Assembly: GCA_963755825.1 (NCBI GenBank)
Contig: CAVWLA010000001.1
Span: 1,240,001 to 1,304,000, forward strand
Reading direction: 5' to 3'
DNA from: DATBQN01 sp963755825
Lineage (GTDB): Bacteria > Acidobacteriota > Thermoanaerobaculia > Multivoradales > UBA5704
DNA length: 64,000 nucleotides
Part shown: piece after piece, positions 1 through 8,569 of the stretch
How the letters are laid out: every line of letters starts with the position of its first letter
How positions within the stretch are numbered: position 1 is the stretch's first letter
Program-made: the position numbers and the translations under genes
The notes under the pieces: model-generated
The model's input: only the letters and a program-made list of their open reading frames with translations
Database searches by the model: none
Told to the model about the DNA's origin: nothing

Positions 1-2125
1 GACGACGATCGGCATCAACGCGGCGGAGACCAACCTCCAGATGCGCGCCTACAAGTCGACCAACGGCGGCGCCACCTGGACCTTCGACGCGACCTTCTCG
101 ACCGGCGCCAACAACGACAAACAGATCATCTGGGTGGACCACAGCGCCACCTCGGCGTTCAAGGACAACATCTACGCCATCTGGCACAACGGCAACCCGG
201 CCTTCATCAACCACCGCACCGGGCCGACGGGCTCCTGGCAGACGCCGGTTCAGGTGAGCGGCTCGGAGACCACCGGCACGGCGATCGGCGACGACGTCAA
301 GACCAACGCCAACGGCGACGTCTTCGGCTTCTTCCCCGACACCGGCAGCCGGCGGATCAACGTCGTCAAGTCGACCAACGGCGGCGTCTCGTTCGCCGCG
401 CCGGTGCGCCTCGGCAGCACCTTCGCGTCGTTCGAGTTCGCCATCCCGGCCGATGCCAGCCGCCAGGTTCTCGTCTACATCTCGGGCGGCGCCTATCGCA
501 ACGGCACGACGAACAACGTCTATGCCACCTGGAACGACCTCTCCGGCGCCTCCGGCTGCACCAGCGGCGCCGGGCCGGGCACCAATGCCGCCTCGACCTG
601 CAAGTCGCGCATCTGGTTCGCCCGCTCGACGGACGGCGGCACCACCTGGTCGGCGGCGGCCAAGCTCAACGACCAGTCGGGGCTGAACGACCAGTTCTTC
701 CCCTGGATGGTGGTCGACGAGACCACCGGCAAGGTCGCCATCAGCTACTACGACACCGTCGGCGACTCGACCCGCAAGTCGACCAACGTCTACTACCAGT
801 CCTCCACCGACGGCGGCGTCACCTGGAGCACGCCGTTCAAGGTCACCACCGCCTCGACCAACGAGACCACCACGGGCGCCGACAGCGGCAACCAGTACGG
901 CGACTACTCCGGGATCTCCGGCATCGCCGGCACCTTCTTCCCCACCTGGACCGACCGCCGCAGCGGCGCCTCGGAAGAGGTCTGGACGGCAGCCATCCAG
1001 GACAGCACGACCGCCACTCCCGATTTCACCCTGGCGGCCTCGCCGACCGCGGTCTCGGTGGCGCAGGGTAACGCCGGCACCTCGACGATCACGACGACGG
1101 TCTCCGGCGGCTTCAGCAACTCTGTCGCGCTATCCGCCAGCGGTCAGCCATCCGGCGTGACCGTCGCCTTCAGCCCGACCTCGATCGCGGCTCCGGGGGC
1201 AGGGTCGTCGACGATGACGATGACCGTCGGCTCGGCGGTCGCTGCCGGCACCTATCCCATCACCGTCACCGGCATCGGCGGCTCGACGAGCCACACCGCG
1301 ACGGTCAACCTCACCGTCACTCTCGTCGCCAGCCCCGACTTCACGATCGCGGCCTCGCCGACCGCCGTCTCCGTGGCGCAGGGGAGCGCCGGCACCTCGA
1401 CGATCACGACGGCGGTCTCCGGCGGCTTCAGCAACGCTGTCGCGCTATCCGCCAGCGGCCAGCCCTCCGGGGTGACCGTCGGCTTCAGCCCGACCTCGAT
1501 CGCGGCTCCGGGAGCAGGGTCGTCGACGATGACGATGACCGTCGGCTCGGCGGTCGCCGCCGGCACCTATCCCATCACCGTCACCGGCACCGGCGGCTCG
1601 ACGACGCACACGGCGACCGTCAACCTCACCGTCACCACCTCGGGCGGCGTCACGCAGCTCCTCGGCAACACCGGCTTCGAGAACGGCTCGGCGAGCCCGG
1701 CGCCCTGGGTGGCGACCGCGAGCGTCATCGACAACTCGACCGGCGAGCCGGCCCACTCGGGCTCCTGGAAGGCGTGGCTCGACGGCTACGGGACGACCCA
1801 CACCGACACCCTCTACCAGCAGGTGGCGATCCCCAGCACCATCACCACCGCGACCCTCACCTTCTGGCTGCACATCGACACCGCCGAGACCACCACCTCG
1901 ACGGCCTTCGACACGCTCAAGGTGCAGGTCCGCAACAGCGCCAACACGGTGCTCGCGACGCTCGCCACGTACTCGAACCTCAACAAGAACACCGGATTCG
2001 CGCTGCAGACTCTCGACGTCTCGGCCTACAAGGGGCAGACCGTGCGCATCTACCTCCTGGGGGTCGAGGACGGCTCGCTGCAGACGTCCTTCGTCGTCGA
2101 CGACTTCGCGCTCAACGTCCACTAG
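1..2125 (+). CDS. Secreted BNR/sialidase-like beta-propeller protein, 5' truncated
   Basis: The frame is open from base 2, so the N-terminus lies outside the window; 707 residues are visible. The first ~320 visible residues carry Asp-box-like repeats (S-T-D/N-G-G-x-T/S-W), typical of BNR/sialidase-type beta-propellers. Two tandem Ig-like domains of exactly 105 residues follow (from D in PDFTLAAS at base 1022 and PDFTIAAS at base 1337). They are nearly identical in DNA, which points to recent duplication. The last ~165 residues (from about base 1650, LLGNTGFENG) look like a jelly-roll carbohydrate-binding-type domain. This layout fits an exported protein that binds or cleaves glycans, or a peptidase accessory. 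No catalytic residue can be assigned without the N-terminus. A strong terminator follows the stop. Confidence 0.8.
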   Translation, partial: TTIGINAAETNLQMRAYKSTNGGATWTFDATFSTGANNDKQIIWVDHSATSAFKDNIYAIWHNGNPAFINHRTGPTGSWQTPVQVSGSETTGTAIGDDVKTNANGDVFGFFPDTGSRRINVVKSTNGGVSFAAPVRLGSTFASFEFAIPADASRQVLVYISGGAYRNGTTNNVYATWNDLSGASGCTSGAGPGTNAASTCKSRIWFARSTDGGTTWSAAAKLNDQSGLNDQFFPWMVVDETTGKVAISYYDTVGDSTRKSTNVYYQSSTDGGVTWSTPFKVTTASTNETTTGADSGNQYGDYSGISGIAGTFFPTWTDRRSGASEEVWTAAIQDSTTATPDFTLAASPTAVSVAQGNAGTSTITTTVSGGFSNSVALSASGQPSGVTVAFSPTSIAAPGAGSSTMTMTVGSAVAAGTYPITVTGIGGSTSHTATVNLTVTLVASPDFTIAASPTAVSVAQGSAGTSTITTAVSGGFSNAVALSASGQPSGVTVGFSPTSIAAPGAGSSTMTMTVGSAVAAGTYPITVTGTGGSTTHTATVNLTVTTSGGVTQLLGNTGFENGSASPAPWVATASVIDNSTGEPAHSGSWKAWLDGYGTTHTDTLYQQVAIPSTITTATLTFWLHIDTAETTTSTAFDTLKVQVRNSANTVLATLATYSNLNKNTGFALQTLDVSAYKGQTVRIYLLGVEDGSLQTSFVVDDFALNVH
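1022..1636 (+). repeat. Tandem 315-bp repeat encoding two Ig-like domains
   Basis: Two consecutive units begin at 1022 and 1337 (period 315 bp = 105 codons). They differ at scattered bases only. Each encodes a domain that runs from DFT-AASPTAVSVAQG to ATVNLTVT. The period is in frame, so this is a domain duplication inside the coding sequence. Confidence 0.9.
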
Positions 2126-2151
2126 CCGCGGCGAGAGGACCACGAGTCGAC

Positions 2152-2182
2152 GGGCCCCGGTCGCGAGACCGGGGCCCTTTTT
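2152..2182 (+). terminator. Rho-independent terminator with GCGA tetraloop
   Basis: An 11-bp perfect stem (GGGCCCCGGTC at 2152-2162 with its complement at 2167-2177) closes a GCGA (GNRA-type) tetraloop. It is followed by TTTTT at 2178-2182, 27 nt after the stop of the BNR protein. This is a textbook intrinsic terminator for that gene. Confidence 0.92.
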
Positions 2183-2229
2183 ACGTTGGCCGCGGGCGGC
2201 CTCTGAGGGAGGATTCCCGTCGAGAATTG

Positions 2230-2261
2230 AAAAGGGCCCCGATCTCGAAAGACCGGGGCCC
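2230..2261 (-). terminator. Rho-independent terminator with UUCG tetraloop (minus strand)
   Basis: Read on the minus strand, a 12-bp stem (2250-2261 with 2234-2245, one G-U pair) closes a TTCG loop at 2246-2249. Four Ts follow (AAAA at 2230-2233 on the plus strand). It is oriented to stop leftward transcription from the hydantoinase-family gene ending at 2559. Its stem resembles that of the facing terminator at 2152-2182. Confidence 0.85.
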
Positions 2262-2558
2262 CGGGGAGTCTGGTGAGGCGGCGTTGGGTTTCCCCGGTTC
2301 ACGGGGTCACCCTCCGTTCAGCGCCACAGACGCCGATCGAGAGGTTGCCCTACCGGGCCGCCACCTCCGCCGGACCGAAACATTGACCATTCGTCACTGG
2401 ACCACCTCCTCTCTGGGCGTGTCCATCATCGGCAGGTCCCAACCCGCCCGGCTCCGTGGGCCGCCCCCGCCTCTTGAGAGCCGCCGCGTCGCTCGCGAGA
2501 TCGAGCGCGCGGACCCGAAGTGACACGAAACGTATCGTGGCGGAAAGGAATGGTGATG
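2262..2558. other. Intergenic stretch, nothing recognised
   Basis: About 300 bases separate the leftward terminator from the stop of the hydantoinase-family gene. I see no credible open frame with a ribosome binding site and no RNA gene. It probably forms the 3' untranslated part of the leftward transcript. A HyuB partner gene, which might be expected here, is absent. Confidence 0.5.
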
Positions 2559-4919
2559 TCAAACGCGCGCCAGCACCAGCGCCCGCGCCCCGTCGACGCC
2601 GCCGCGCCACCCCTCCGCCACCACCGTTGCGCTGTGCGCCTCGAAGACGAGGGCGGGGCCGGAGAAGGCGGCGCCGGGGGCGAGCGCCGCGCGCTCGTAG
2701 ACGGCCACCTGGCGCCAGCGGCCGGCGAAGCAGGCGCGCCGGCTGCCCGCCGGCGCCGCGGTGAAGGTGGCGGCGGGAGGCGGCGCGGCGGCGATCTCCG
2801 GCGGCCGCGACGAGGCGGCGACGCGCAGCGCGACGAGCTCGACGGGGCGCTCGGCCGGCAGGTAGCCGTAGAGGTCGCGGTAGGCGGTGGCGAAGGCGTC
2901 CTGTGGAGCGGTCTGCGGATCGGCCGCGGGATCGTAGGCGACCGCGATCGTCCCCTCCTGGCCGGCGAAGCGGAGGTCGAGGAGCCGGCGGCGGACGGCG
3001 ATCTCGCCGGCCGGCACGCCCTCCGCGGCGACGGCGGCGGCCGCCTCGGCCGCCAGCTCCGCCAGCCAGCCGGCGAGCCGCGGCGCCGCGGCGGCGAGCG
3101 GCGCCAGCACCTGGCGCTGGGCGAAGCGCTCGACGGCGGCGGCGGCGAGGCCGGCGGCGGAGAGCAGGCCGGCATCCTCCGGCACCACCACCGTCTCGAT
3201 GCCGAGGAGGGTGGCGACGGCGCAGGCGTGCTGCGCCCCGGCGCCGCCGAAAGCGACCAGCGCGTGCTCGGCCGGATCATGGCCGCGGCCGAGCACGATG
3301 CGGCGGATGGCCTCCGCCATGCGCTCGTCGGCGATGTCGAGGAAGCCCTGCAGGAGCGCCTCGCGCTCCGGCACCCGGTCGCCGAGCGCCTCGCGCTCCG
3401 GCACCTGGCCGCCGAGCGCCGCCTCCACCGCCGCCGCCATCTCCTCGGCGGCCGCCGCCTCGATGGGGATGCCGAAGCGCTCCGGCGCCAGGCGGCCGAG
3501 GAGGAGGTTGACGTCGGTCAGGGTGAGCGGCCCGCCGGCGCCGTAGCAGGCCGGCCCGGGCGAGGCGCCGGTGCTCTCCGGACCGACCTTCAGCTGGCCG
3601 CCCTCGGCGCGGCAGATCGAGCCGCCGCCCGCCGCGACGCTCTCCACCGCGAGAGCCGGCGCCACCAGGTGGGCGTCGCCGACGCGGTGCTCGAAGAGGA
3701 TCTCGAAATCGCCGTCGTAGCGCGCGACGTCGGTCGAGGTGCCGCCCATGTCGAAGGCGATGAGCCGCGCCAGGCCCGAGCGCCGGCCCGCCGCCGCCGC
3801 CCCCACGACGCCGCCCGCCGGCCCGGAGAGCAGGCTGTCCTTGGCGCGGAACGAGCGCGCCCGCACCAGGCCGCCGGCGCTCGTCATCACGTGCAGGCTG
3901 CTCGCGGCCGGCCGCTCCCCCGCCACCGTCGGCTCCGGCGCCGCGAGCGCCGCCTCGACGCGGGCGAGGTAGCCGTCGATCGCGGGCGAGAGATAGGCGT
4001 CGACCACCGCCGTCTCGGCGCGCGGCAGGATCTGGATGAGCGGCGCCATCTCGCTCGACAGCGAGACGTGGCCGAAGCCCGCCGCCGCGAGCGCCGCGCC
4101 CACCGCGCGCTCGTGCGCCGGGTTGCGGTAGCTGTGGAGGAAGGCGACGGCGGCGGCTGTGTAGCCGGCGGCGACCAGGCGGCCGGCCGCCGCGGCGACC
4201 TCGGCGAGCGCCGCGGCGTCGAGCGGCAGGATCGCCGTGCCGTCCGCCGCCAGGCGCTCGGCGACCTCGACCACCGCGCCGTGGAGCGGCGGCGGCCGGC
4301 GGATGTCGAGGGCGAAGAGGTCGGGCCGCTGCTGGGTGCCGATCGCCAGCAGGTCGGCGAAGCCGCGGGTGACGAAGAGCGCCGTCCTCGCTCCCTTGCG
4401 CTCGAGGAGCGCGTTGGTGCCGCGGGTGGTCGCCAGGCGGAGCGCCAGCGCCGGCAGCGGCCGGTCGAGCGGCGTGCCGGTCACCCAGCGCGCGGCGAGG
4501 ATCGGCGCTTCGTCGGGAGAGGCCAGCTCGCAGCGGGCGCCGGCGAGCGGCGGCCGGGCGAGCGGCCGCGCCAGCGCCAGCAGATGCGCCGCGGCATCGT
4601 AGCCGGCGACCGCGGCCTCCTGGGTCTCCTGGCGTCCAGCGGCGGCATCGAGCAGGCGGAACGCGTAGCCGCGGAAGAAATCGGCCGCCGCGGGGAGGGT
4701 GCCGGCGAGGCGCAGGTGGGTGGCGTCGACCGCCTCCTCCACCCGCGCCCGCACGGCGCTCGACGAGAGCACCTTGGCCCGCAGCAGAGCCCCCGCCGGA
4801 TCGAGCGCCAGACAGTCGGTGAAGGTCCCTCCGGTGTCGACGAAGAGGCGCCAGAGGGGCGCGCTCGCAACGCTCAGTCCCTTCGGACCGCCCTCTCCCT
4901 CGCCGGACATGCGGCGCAT
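2559..4919 (-). CDS. Hydantoinase/oxoprolinase family protein, subunit A type
   Basis: This 786-residue cytoplasmic protein belongs to the ATP-dependent HyuA/5-oxoprolinase family, which opens hydantoin or 5-oxoproline rings. Motifs: DTGGTFTD near residue 28 (ASKHA-type phosphate loop), TTRGTNALLERKG near 164, DMGGTSTD near 390 and a glycine-rich GPAGGVVGA stretch. The spacer between the first two motifs is longer than I expect for the family. The start at 4919 is preceded on its strand by GAGAGG at good spacing. Only the A half is present: no HyuB-type gene adjoins it, so its substrate and partner are unknown. A 10-residue duplication (VPEREALG type) lies near bases 3361-3420. A UUCG-loop terminator lies ~300 bases downstream. 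Confidence 0.85.
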   Translation of the reverse strand: MRRMSGEGEGGPKGLSVASAPLWRLFVDTGGTFTDCLALDPAGALLRAKVLSSSAVRARVEEAVDATHLRLAGTLPAAADFFRGYAFRLLDAAAGRQETQEAAVAGYDAAAHLLALARPLARPPLAGARCELASPDEAPILAARWVTGTPLDRPLPALALRLATTRGTNALLERKGARTALFVTRGFADLLAIGTQQRPDLFALDIRRPPPLHGAVVEVAERLAADGTAILPLDAAALAEVAAAAGRLVAAGYTAAAVAFLHSYRNPAHERAVGAALAAAGFGHVSLSSEMAPLIQILPRAETAVVDAYLSPAIDGYLARVEAALAAPEPTVAGERPAASSLHVMTSAGGLVRARSFRAKDSLLSGPAGGVVGAAAAGRRSGLARLIAFDMGGTSTDVARYDGDFEILFEHRVGDAHLVAPALAVESVAAGGGSICRAEGGQLKVGPESTGASPGPACYGAGGPLTLTDVNLLLGRLAPERFGIPIEAAAAEEMAAAVEAALGGQVPEREALGDRVPEREALLQGFLDIADERMAEAIRRIVLGRGHDPAEHALVAFGGAGAQHACAVATLLGIETVVVPEDAGLLSAAGLAAAAVERFAQRQVLAPLAAAAPRLAGWLAELAAEAAAAVAAEGVPAGEIAVRRRLLDLRFAGQEGTIAVAYDPAADPQTAPQDAFATAYRDLYGYLPAERPVELVALRVAASSRPPEIAAAPPPAATFTAAPAGSRRACFAGRWRQVAVYERAALAPGAAFSGPALVFEAHSATVVAEGWRGGVDGARALVLARV
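3361..3420 (-). repeat. In-frame 30-bp tandem duplication in the hydantoinase-family gene
   Basis: Units 3361-3390 and 3391-3420 match at 28 of 30 positions and encode two copies of a 10-residue peptide containing VPEREAL. The duplication keeps the frame open. Confidence 0.85.
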
Positions 4920-4987
4920 CCTAACCTCTCACGTCGCGGAGATGCCGCCCGGACGCGCGAAGCCGGATTCATCCGGCGCCCTTCGTA

Positions 4988-5009
4988 GCACGGGCATTCA
5001 TGCCCGTGC
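4988..5009. repeat. Near-perfect palindrome (10-bp arms, 2-bp centre)
   Basis: GCACGGGCAT at 4988-4997 pairs with ATGCCCGTGC at 5000-5009 around TC. It sits between the leftward Cys-rich gene (stop 5092) and the start of the hydantoinase-family gene (4919). There is no T-run. It could be a hairpin at the end of the upstream transcript or a copy of a dispersed REP-like palindrome. Confidence 0.6.
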
Positions 5010-5091
5010 GGCGTCGCCGTCCGTGGAGACGACGGTCGGCGCGACCTACACCAGGCCGATCACACCGGTCGTCCGAGGGGCCGCGCAGCTC

Positions 5092-5832
5092 TCACTCCTC
5101 CCGGCGCTCTCCTCCGCCCTGCTTCGGCGCTGGCTTGGGACGCGGCTCCTGACCATCGGCGCGATGCCTCGCAACGAGCGGCGCCCGGAGGGAGGAGATC
5201 TTCTGCGAGAACAGCCGGCGTAGCGTCCGCCGACCGAGGGAGCTGCCGATCGAGTCGGCGCGGTCCATTCTCATGCGGTCCAAAGGCGAGCCAGCGCTCC
5301 CGCGCGGGTCGCCGACGCCAGGAGCCGTGCTGTCGGCGACGATGCACTCGCCGGATTCCTCATCGGCGATTCCGCCACACAGATCTTCACAGTCTTCCAC
5401 CGTGACGAGATCACCCTCCTGGCACGACCCGCCGCCACCTCCCCCGCCGGTGTCTCCTCCCGCGCCGCCTCCGCTCGGCGGGCAAGCCGGAGGAAGGTCG
5501 CAATGGTAATTCTCCCAGTTGAAGGTCCCTCCCTGCAGCTGGCACTCGGCGAGGACCTGCTGACAGGTGTCCGTTTCGCCGTCATACGTATTCCAATAGA
5601 TGCGATCGGCTTCCGCCGCGCATTCCGCCGCGGTCGGCTTGGGAGGAGCCTGATCCATACACATCTGATAAGCCAGGTCGTGCCAGCACTGGGCGTAGGC
5701 ACCCCATTCGCTCTCGTCACAGACGCTCATGCCGACGACCGCGGGGCAGAAATCCTGCGCCGACGAGCGTCTGGGCAACGCCAACGACATCGCGACCGCT
5801 ACCACTGCCAGGAGCAAGGCTCGCTGTCTCAC
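5092..5832 (-). CDS. Secreted cysteine-rich hypothetical protein
   Basis: I prefer a GTG start at 5832. It is preceded on its strand by GCGAGG and gives a clean signal peptide (RQRALLLAVVAVAMSLALP, cleavage near SSAQ). An ATG at 5901 would add 23 residues before that. The 246-residue product has 13 cysteines in the mature N-terminal two-thirds, a glycine-rich linker (G-G-D-T-G then a G run) and a basic, Pro/Gln-rich tail. The cysteine spacing suggests a disulfide-stabilised extracytoplasmic protein. I recognise no family. Base composition is clearly less GC-rich than the neighbours. Confidence 0.65.
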   Translation of the reverse strand: MRQRALLLAVVAVAMSLALPRRSSAQDFCPAVVGMSVCDESEWGAYAQCWHDLAYQMCMDQAPPKPTAAECAAEADRIYWNTYDGETDTCQQVLAECQLQGGTFNWENYHCDLPPACPPSGGGAGGDTGGGGGGGSCQEGDLVTVEDCEDLCGGIADEESGECIVADSTAPGVGDPRGSAGSPLDRMRMDRADSIGSSLGRRTLRRLFSQKISSLRAPLVARHRADGQEPRPKPAPKQGGGERREE

Positions 5833-6012
5833 TCTCGACCTCGCTTTCGCAGGATCGCTCCTCGATCCTTGATTTAGGATATGTCGAGAGCATAGTACCA
5901 CAAACCCACACTCGCTCCACTGTGTCGATCATGCCGCCACCGGGCGGGCTTGGGGGACCCGCCCTGCAGACAGATCAGAGCCGGCGCGTCGGCGAGGAGG
6001 CGGCGCCGCGCC

Positions 6013-6510
6013 TCAGCGCGGCCTGACGAGGGTCTCGTGCGCCGCCACCGCCTGCCAGCGGCCGTCGCGGCGCACGAAGACGTCGAGGAAGCGGATGTGG
6101 ACGGTGGCGCCGTCGGCGGTCACCTCGTTGGTGCCGGTGACGACGCCGACCTCGCCGCCGCTGCCGCCGAACAAGCGAGCCATCATCGCCGTCAGGCGCT
6201 GGAGGCGGGCGGGGCCGCCGGTCTTCAGGCGGGCGAGCATCTGCGCCTTGTCGCGGCGGCTGCCGTCGTAGGCGGTGTCGGTGAAATCGTCCGCCAGCAG
6301 GCGCTCGATCGCCGGCGCGTCGCGGCGCGCCACGGCGTCGACCCAGCCCTGCTCGAGCTGGAGCAGCTCGGCCTCGCGGGCGGAGCCAGACGGCCTCGGC
6401 CCCTCGGCGGCCGCCGCCGGCGCGGCAAGCATGCCGAAGGCACCCACCGCGGCGAGCGCGAGGACGGCGAATCGATCGAGCTGCCGGCGCGCGAGGCGCT
6501 GCCCCCTCAT
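6013..6510 (-). CDS. Secreted NTF2-like (SnoaL/DUF4440-type) protein
   Basis: A 165-residue protein with an N-terminal export signal (LDRFAVLALAAVGAFGMLAAPAAA) and a cystatin/NTF2-like alpha+beta fold. Typical signs are LEQGWVDAVARRDAPAIERLLADDF near the start and FLDVFVRRDGRWQAVAAH near the end. Such proteins are ligand-binding or weakly catalytic cups; the ligand is not predictable. The ATG overlaps the stop of the upstream transglutaminase-TPR gene (ATGA), so the two are translationally coupled. Confidence 0.75.
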   Translation of the reverse strand: MRGQRLARRQLDRFAVLALAAVGAFGMLAAPAAAAEGPRPSGSAREAELLQLEQGWVDAVARRDAPAIERLLADDFTDTAYDGSRRDKAQMLARLKTGGPARLQRLTAMMARLFGGSGGEVGVVTGTNEVTADGATVHIRFLDVFVRRDGRWQAVAAHETLVRPR

Positions 6511-7709
6511 CGGCCGATCCCGCCCGGGCTGTTGCGGTCGCCGCCCTCGAGGGCGCTCTCGAGCTGCTTGACGCGGCCGTTCTCGCGGTCGATCGCCGCC
6601 GCCTTGTCGAGCCAGTGATGGGCCTCCTTGAAATCGCCCGCCGCCACCGCCCACTGCCCCATCGCCGCGTAGGGCTCGGCGTGCTCCTTGTAGAGGTGGA
6701 GCGCCTTCTTGTAGAGCCGGTGCGCCTCGTCGAGGCGGCCGTGGGCGAGCGAGACGTCGCCCAGGTCGAGGTAGCTGAACGGGTTGCGCTCGCCCAGGCG
6801 GGCGGCGACGACGAGCAGCTCCTCGGCCTCCTTCTGCTGGCCGCGCAGGCGGAGGATCGAGGAGAGGTTCTGGTAAGCGGAGGCGGAGTTGGGGTCGATC
6901 TCGAGCGCCCGCCGGTAGGCCGCCTCGGCGGACTGCGGGTCGCCGGTCCGCCGCAGCGCGACGCCCAGGTTGACCCAGCCGCGCGCCAGATCGGGGTCGA
7001 GCACCACCGAGCTGCGCAGCCAGGGGAGCGCGTCGGCGAACTGGCCGCCGCGCATCAGCTCGCCGCCGCGGTTCGAGTAGTGGAGGGCGATGGCGGTGCG
7101 GTCGGAGATCGGCTTGATCTCGCGGTAGTGGGCCGCCGGCGCGAGGGTGAAGTCGAGCACCTCGATGTCGCGGTCGACGGCGAAACCGGCGCTGACGTGG
7201 CCGGAGACGACGACCAGGTCGCCCTCCTTGACGAAGTGCTGGATGTCGTCGACGTCGAGGTAGAAGGCGGGGACGCCGATCTCGCGCGCCAGGCCGACGA
7301 AGATGTTGGTGAAGGCGAGGCAGTTGGCCTTGCGCGTGGCGTAGACCTCCGCCGCCGTCCCCGTGAAGTGCGACTCGTAGGTGATCCCCAGCCCCTTCTT
7401 GGGGTCGAGGAGCGCGGTGAGCAGCAGCTGCAGGCGCTTCTCGCGCGGCACCTCGGTGTTGGGGATCGCCTTGTGCACCCACTCCCGCATCGCCTCGGTC
7501 GGCTCGTAGGGGATGACGACCTGCGCGTTGGCGAGCCCCTTGTCGCGCAGCAGCCGGGCGAGGCTGCCGTGGTCGATGGGGCCGTCGGCGGTCGCCAGAC
7601 AGCCGCTGGTGGCGGCGGCGAGGGCGGCGACGAAGGCGAGGCTGGCGAAAGCGGCGAGAGAAGGGGGGCGGCGGCGGGCGGCGGCGCAGCGGTCGGGATC
7701 GTCTCTCAT
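6507..7709 (-). CDS. Transglutaminase-like domain plus TPR protein, probable lipoprotein
   Basis: This 400-residue protein starts with a hydrophobic export segment ending in TSGC, a weak lipobox. Residues ~60-190 resemble the transglutaminase-like superfamily, with the cysteine in RKANCLAFTNIFVGLAR and a later histidine/aspartate region (FVKEGDLVVVSGHVSAGF). Four or more tetratricopeptide repeats follow (for example LARGWVNLGVALRRTG and SASAYQNLSSILRLRG). The architecture suggests an envelope peptidase-like or scaffold protein. It sits in a leftward run with the DUF4126 gene upstream (46 nt gap) and the NTF2-like gene downstream (4-nt overlap). Confidence 0.78.
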   Translation of the reverse strand: MRDDPDRCAAARRRPPSLAAFASLAFVAALAAATSGCLATADGPIDHGSLARLLRDKGLANAQVVIPYEPTEAMREWVHKAIPNTEVPREKRLQLLLTALLDPKKGLGITYESHFTGTAAEVYATRKANCLAFTNIFVGLAREIGVPAFYLDVDDIQHFVKEGDLVVVSGHVSAGFAVDRDIEVLDFTLAPAAHYREIKPISDRTAIALHYSNRGGELMRGGQFADALPWLRSSVVLDPDLARGWVNLGVALRRTGDPQSAEAAYRRALEIDPNSASAYQNLSSILRLRGQQKEAEELLVVAARLGERNPFSYLDLGDVSLAHGRLDEAHRLYKKALHLYKEHAEPYAAMGQWAVAAGDFKEAHHWLDKAAAIDRENGRVKQLESALEGGDRNSPGGIGR

Positions 7710-7755
7710 ACGACACCTTAGACCCGTCCGGCGCCCCGTCGGTTCCCGGGCGCCG

Positions 7756-8322
7756 TCAGGTCGGTCGTGGCGCCGGTCGGCGCAGGAGGAGCCGCCGGAC
7801 GCCGAAGAACAAAAAGGCGAGGATGGCGAGGAACGCCACCACCGGCACGGTGACGGCGAGGAGCGAGAGGACGGCCGCGCCGCCCGCCTCGGCGGTCGAC
7901 ACCACCGGGTTGCCGAGGCCGCCGGTGGTGAGCGTCGAGAGCGAGCGGACGGTCGCCGTCAGCCCCTGGAAGACCGCCGCGGTGCCGCCGCCGGCGAGGA
8001 TCGCCACCGTCCACTGCAGGAACGGGCTGGCGTGGCCGAGCGACGACGCCGTCACCAGGACGCCGGCGACGATCGCCGTCGGCGTCGCCACGGCGTCGAG
8101 GAGGTGGTCCACCCAGGGGATGAAGTAGCCGGCGATCTCGAGCCCGGTGGCGACCGCGAAGGCGATCGTGGCGGGATAGGAGGCGACCCAGCCGAAGCCG
8201 TGGCCGAGGGTCATCTCGCCGGCGCGCGAGGCGAGCGAGAGGACGAGGAGCGGCACGAAGACCCGAAAGCCGCAGGCCGCCGCGAGACCGATGCCGGCGA
8301 AGGCTCCGAGGACGGTGTCCAT
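7756..8322 (-). CDS. DUF4126-type integral membrane protein
   Basis: A 188-residue protein with about five hydrophobic segments and the family-typical opening GFRVFVPLLVLSLASRAG after a short N-terminal helix. It ends in a basic tail (RRLLLRRPAPRP) expected to face the cytoplasm. The family is conserved in many bacteria but has no known function. It is the first gene of the leftward run that continues with the transglutaminase-TPR and NTF2-like genes. Confidence 0.75.
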   Translation of the reverse strand: MDTVLGAFAGIGLAAACGFRVFVPLLVLSLASRAGEMTLGHGFGWVASYPATIAFAVATGLEIAGYFIPWVDHLLDAVATPTAIVAGVLVTASSLGHASPFLQWTVAILAGGGTAAVFQGLTATVRSLSTLTTGGLGNPVVSTAEAGGAAVLSLLAVTVPVVAFLAILAFLFFGVRRLLLRRPAPRPT

Positions 8323-8438
8323 CGCAACCCGAGTCTACACCCGGCGGCACGCGACGGCGCCCCTCGCCACCGCCCGATCTCCGGCCGCCGCCGGCCGCCG
8401 GCGGCACCGCTTTCGATGACCAGCGCGATGGCAAGCGA

Positions 8439-8462
8439 GATAACAATCGCGATTACAATCGC
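8439..8462. repeat. 12-bp direct repeat upstream of the amine oxidase
   Basis: GATAACAATCGC (8439-8450) is followed at once by GATTACAATCGC (8451-8462). It lies in the divergent spacer between the DUF4126 gene and the amine oxidase, about 110 bases before the latter. It could be a regulator site or chance; it is the only AT-richer patch in this spacer (8323-8569). Confidence 0.4.
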
Positions 8463-8569
8463 GGCAGCTTCGCACCCCGCATCGCGCCTCCCCTCTCGCT
8501 CCCGGCGACGACCGCCGGCCGGCGGGCCGCGGGCCGCGCCGCCGGGCGCCGGAGCGGGAGGAGCGAGCG

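Noticed and set aside
2520..4988. 822-residue plus-strand open frame
   Set aside because: Arg/Glu/Gly-rich, repeat-like antisense reading of the hydantoinase-family gene; long antisense frames are expected at this GC content.
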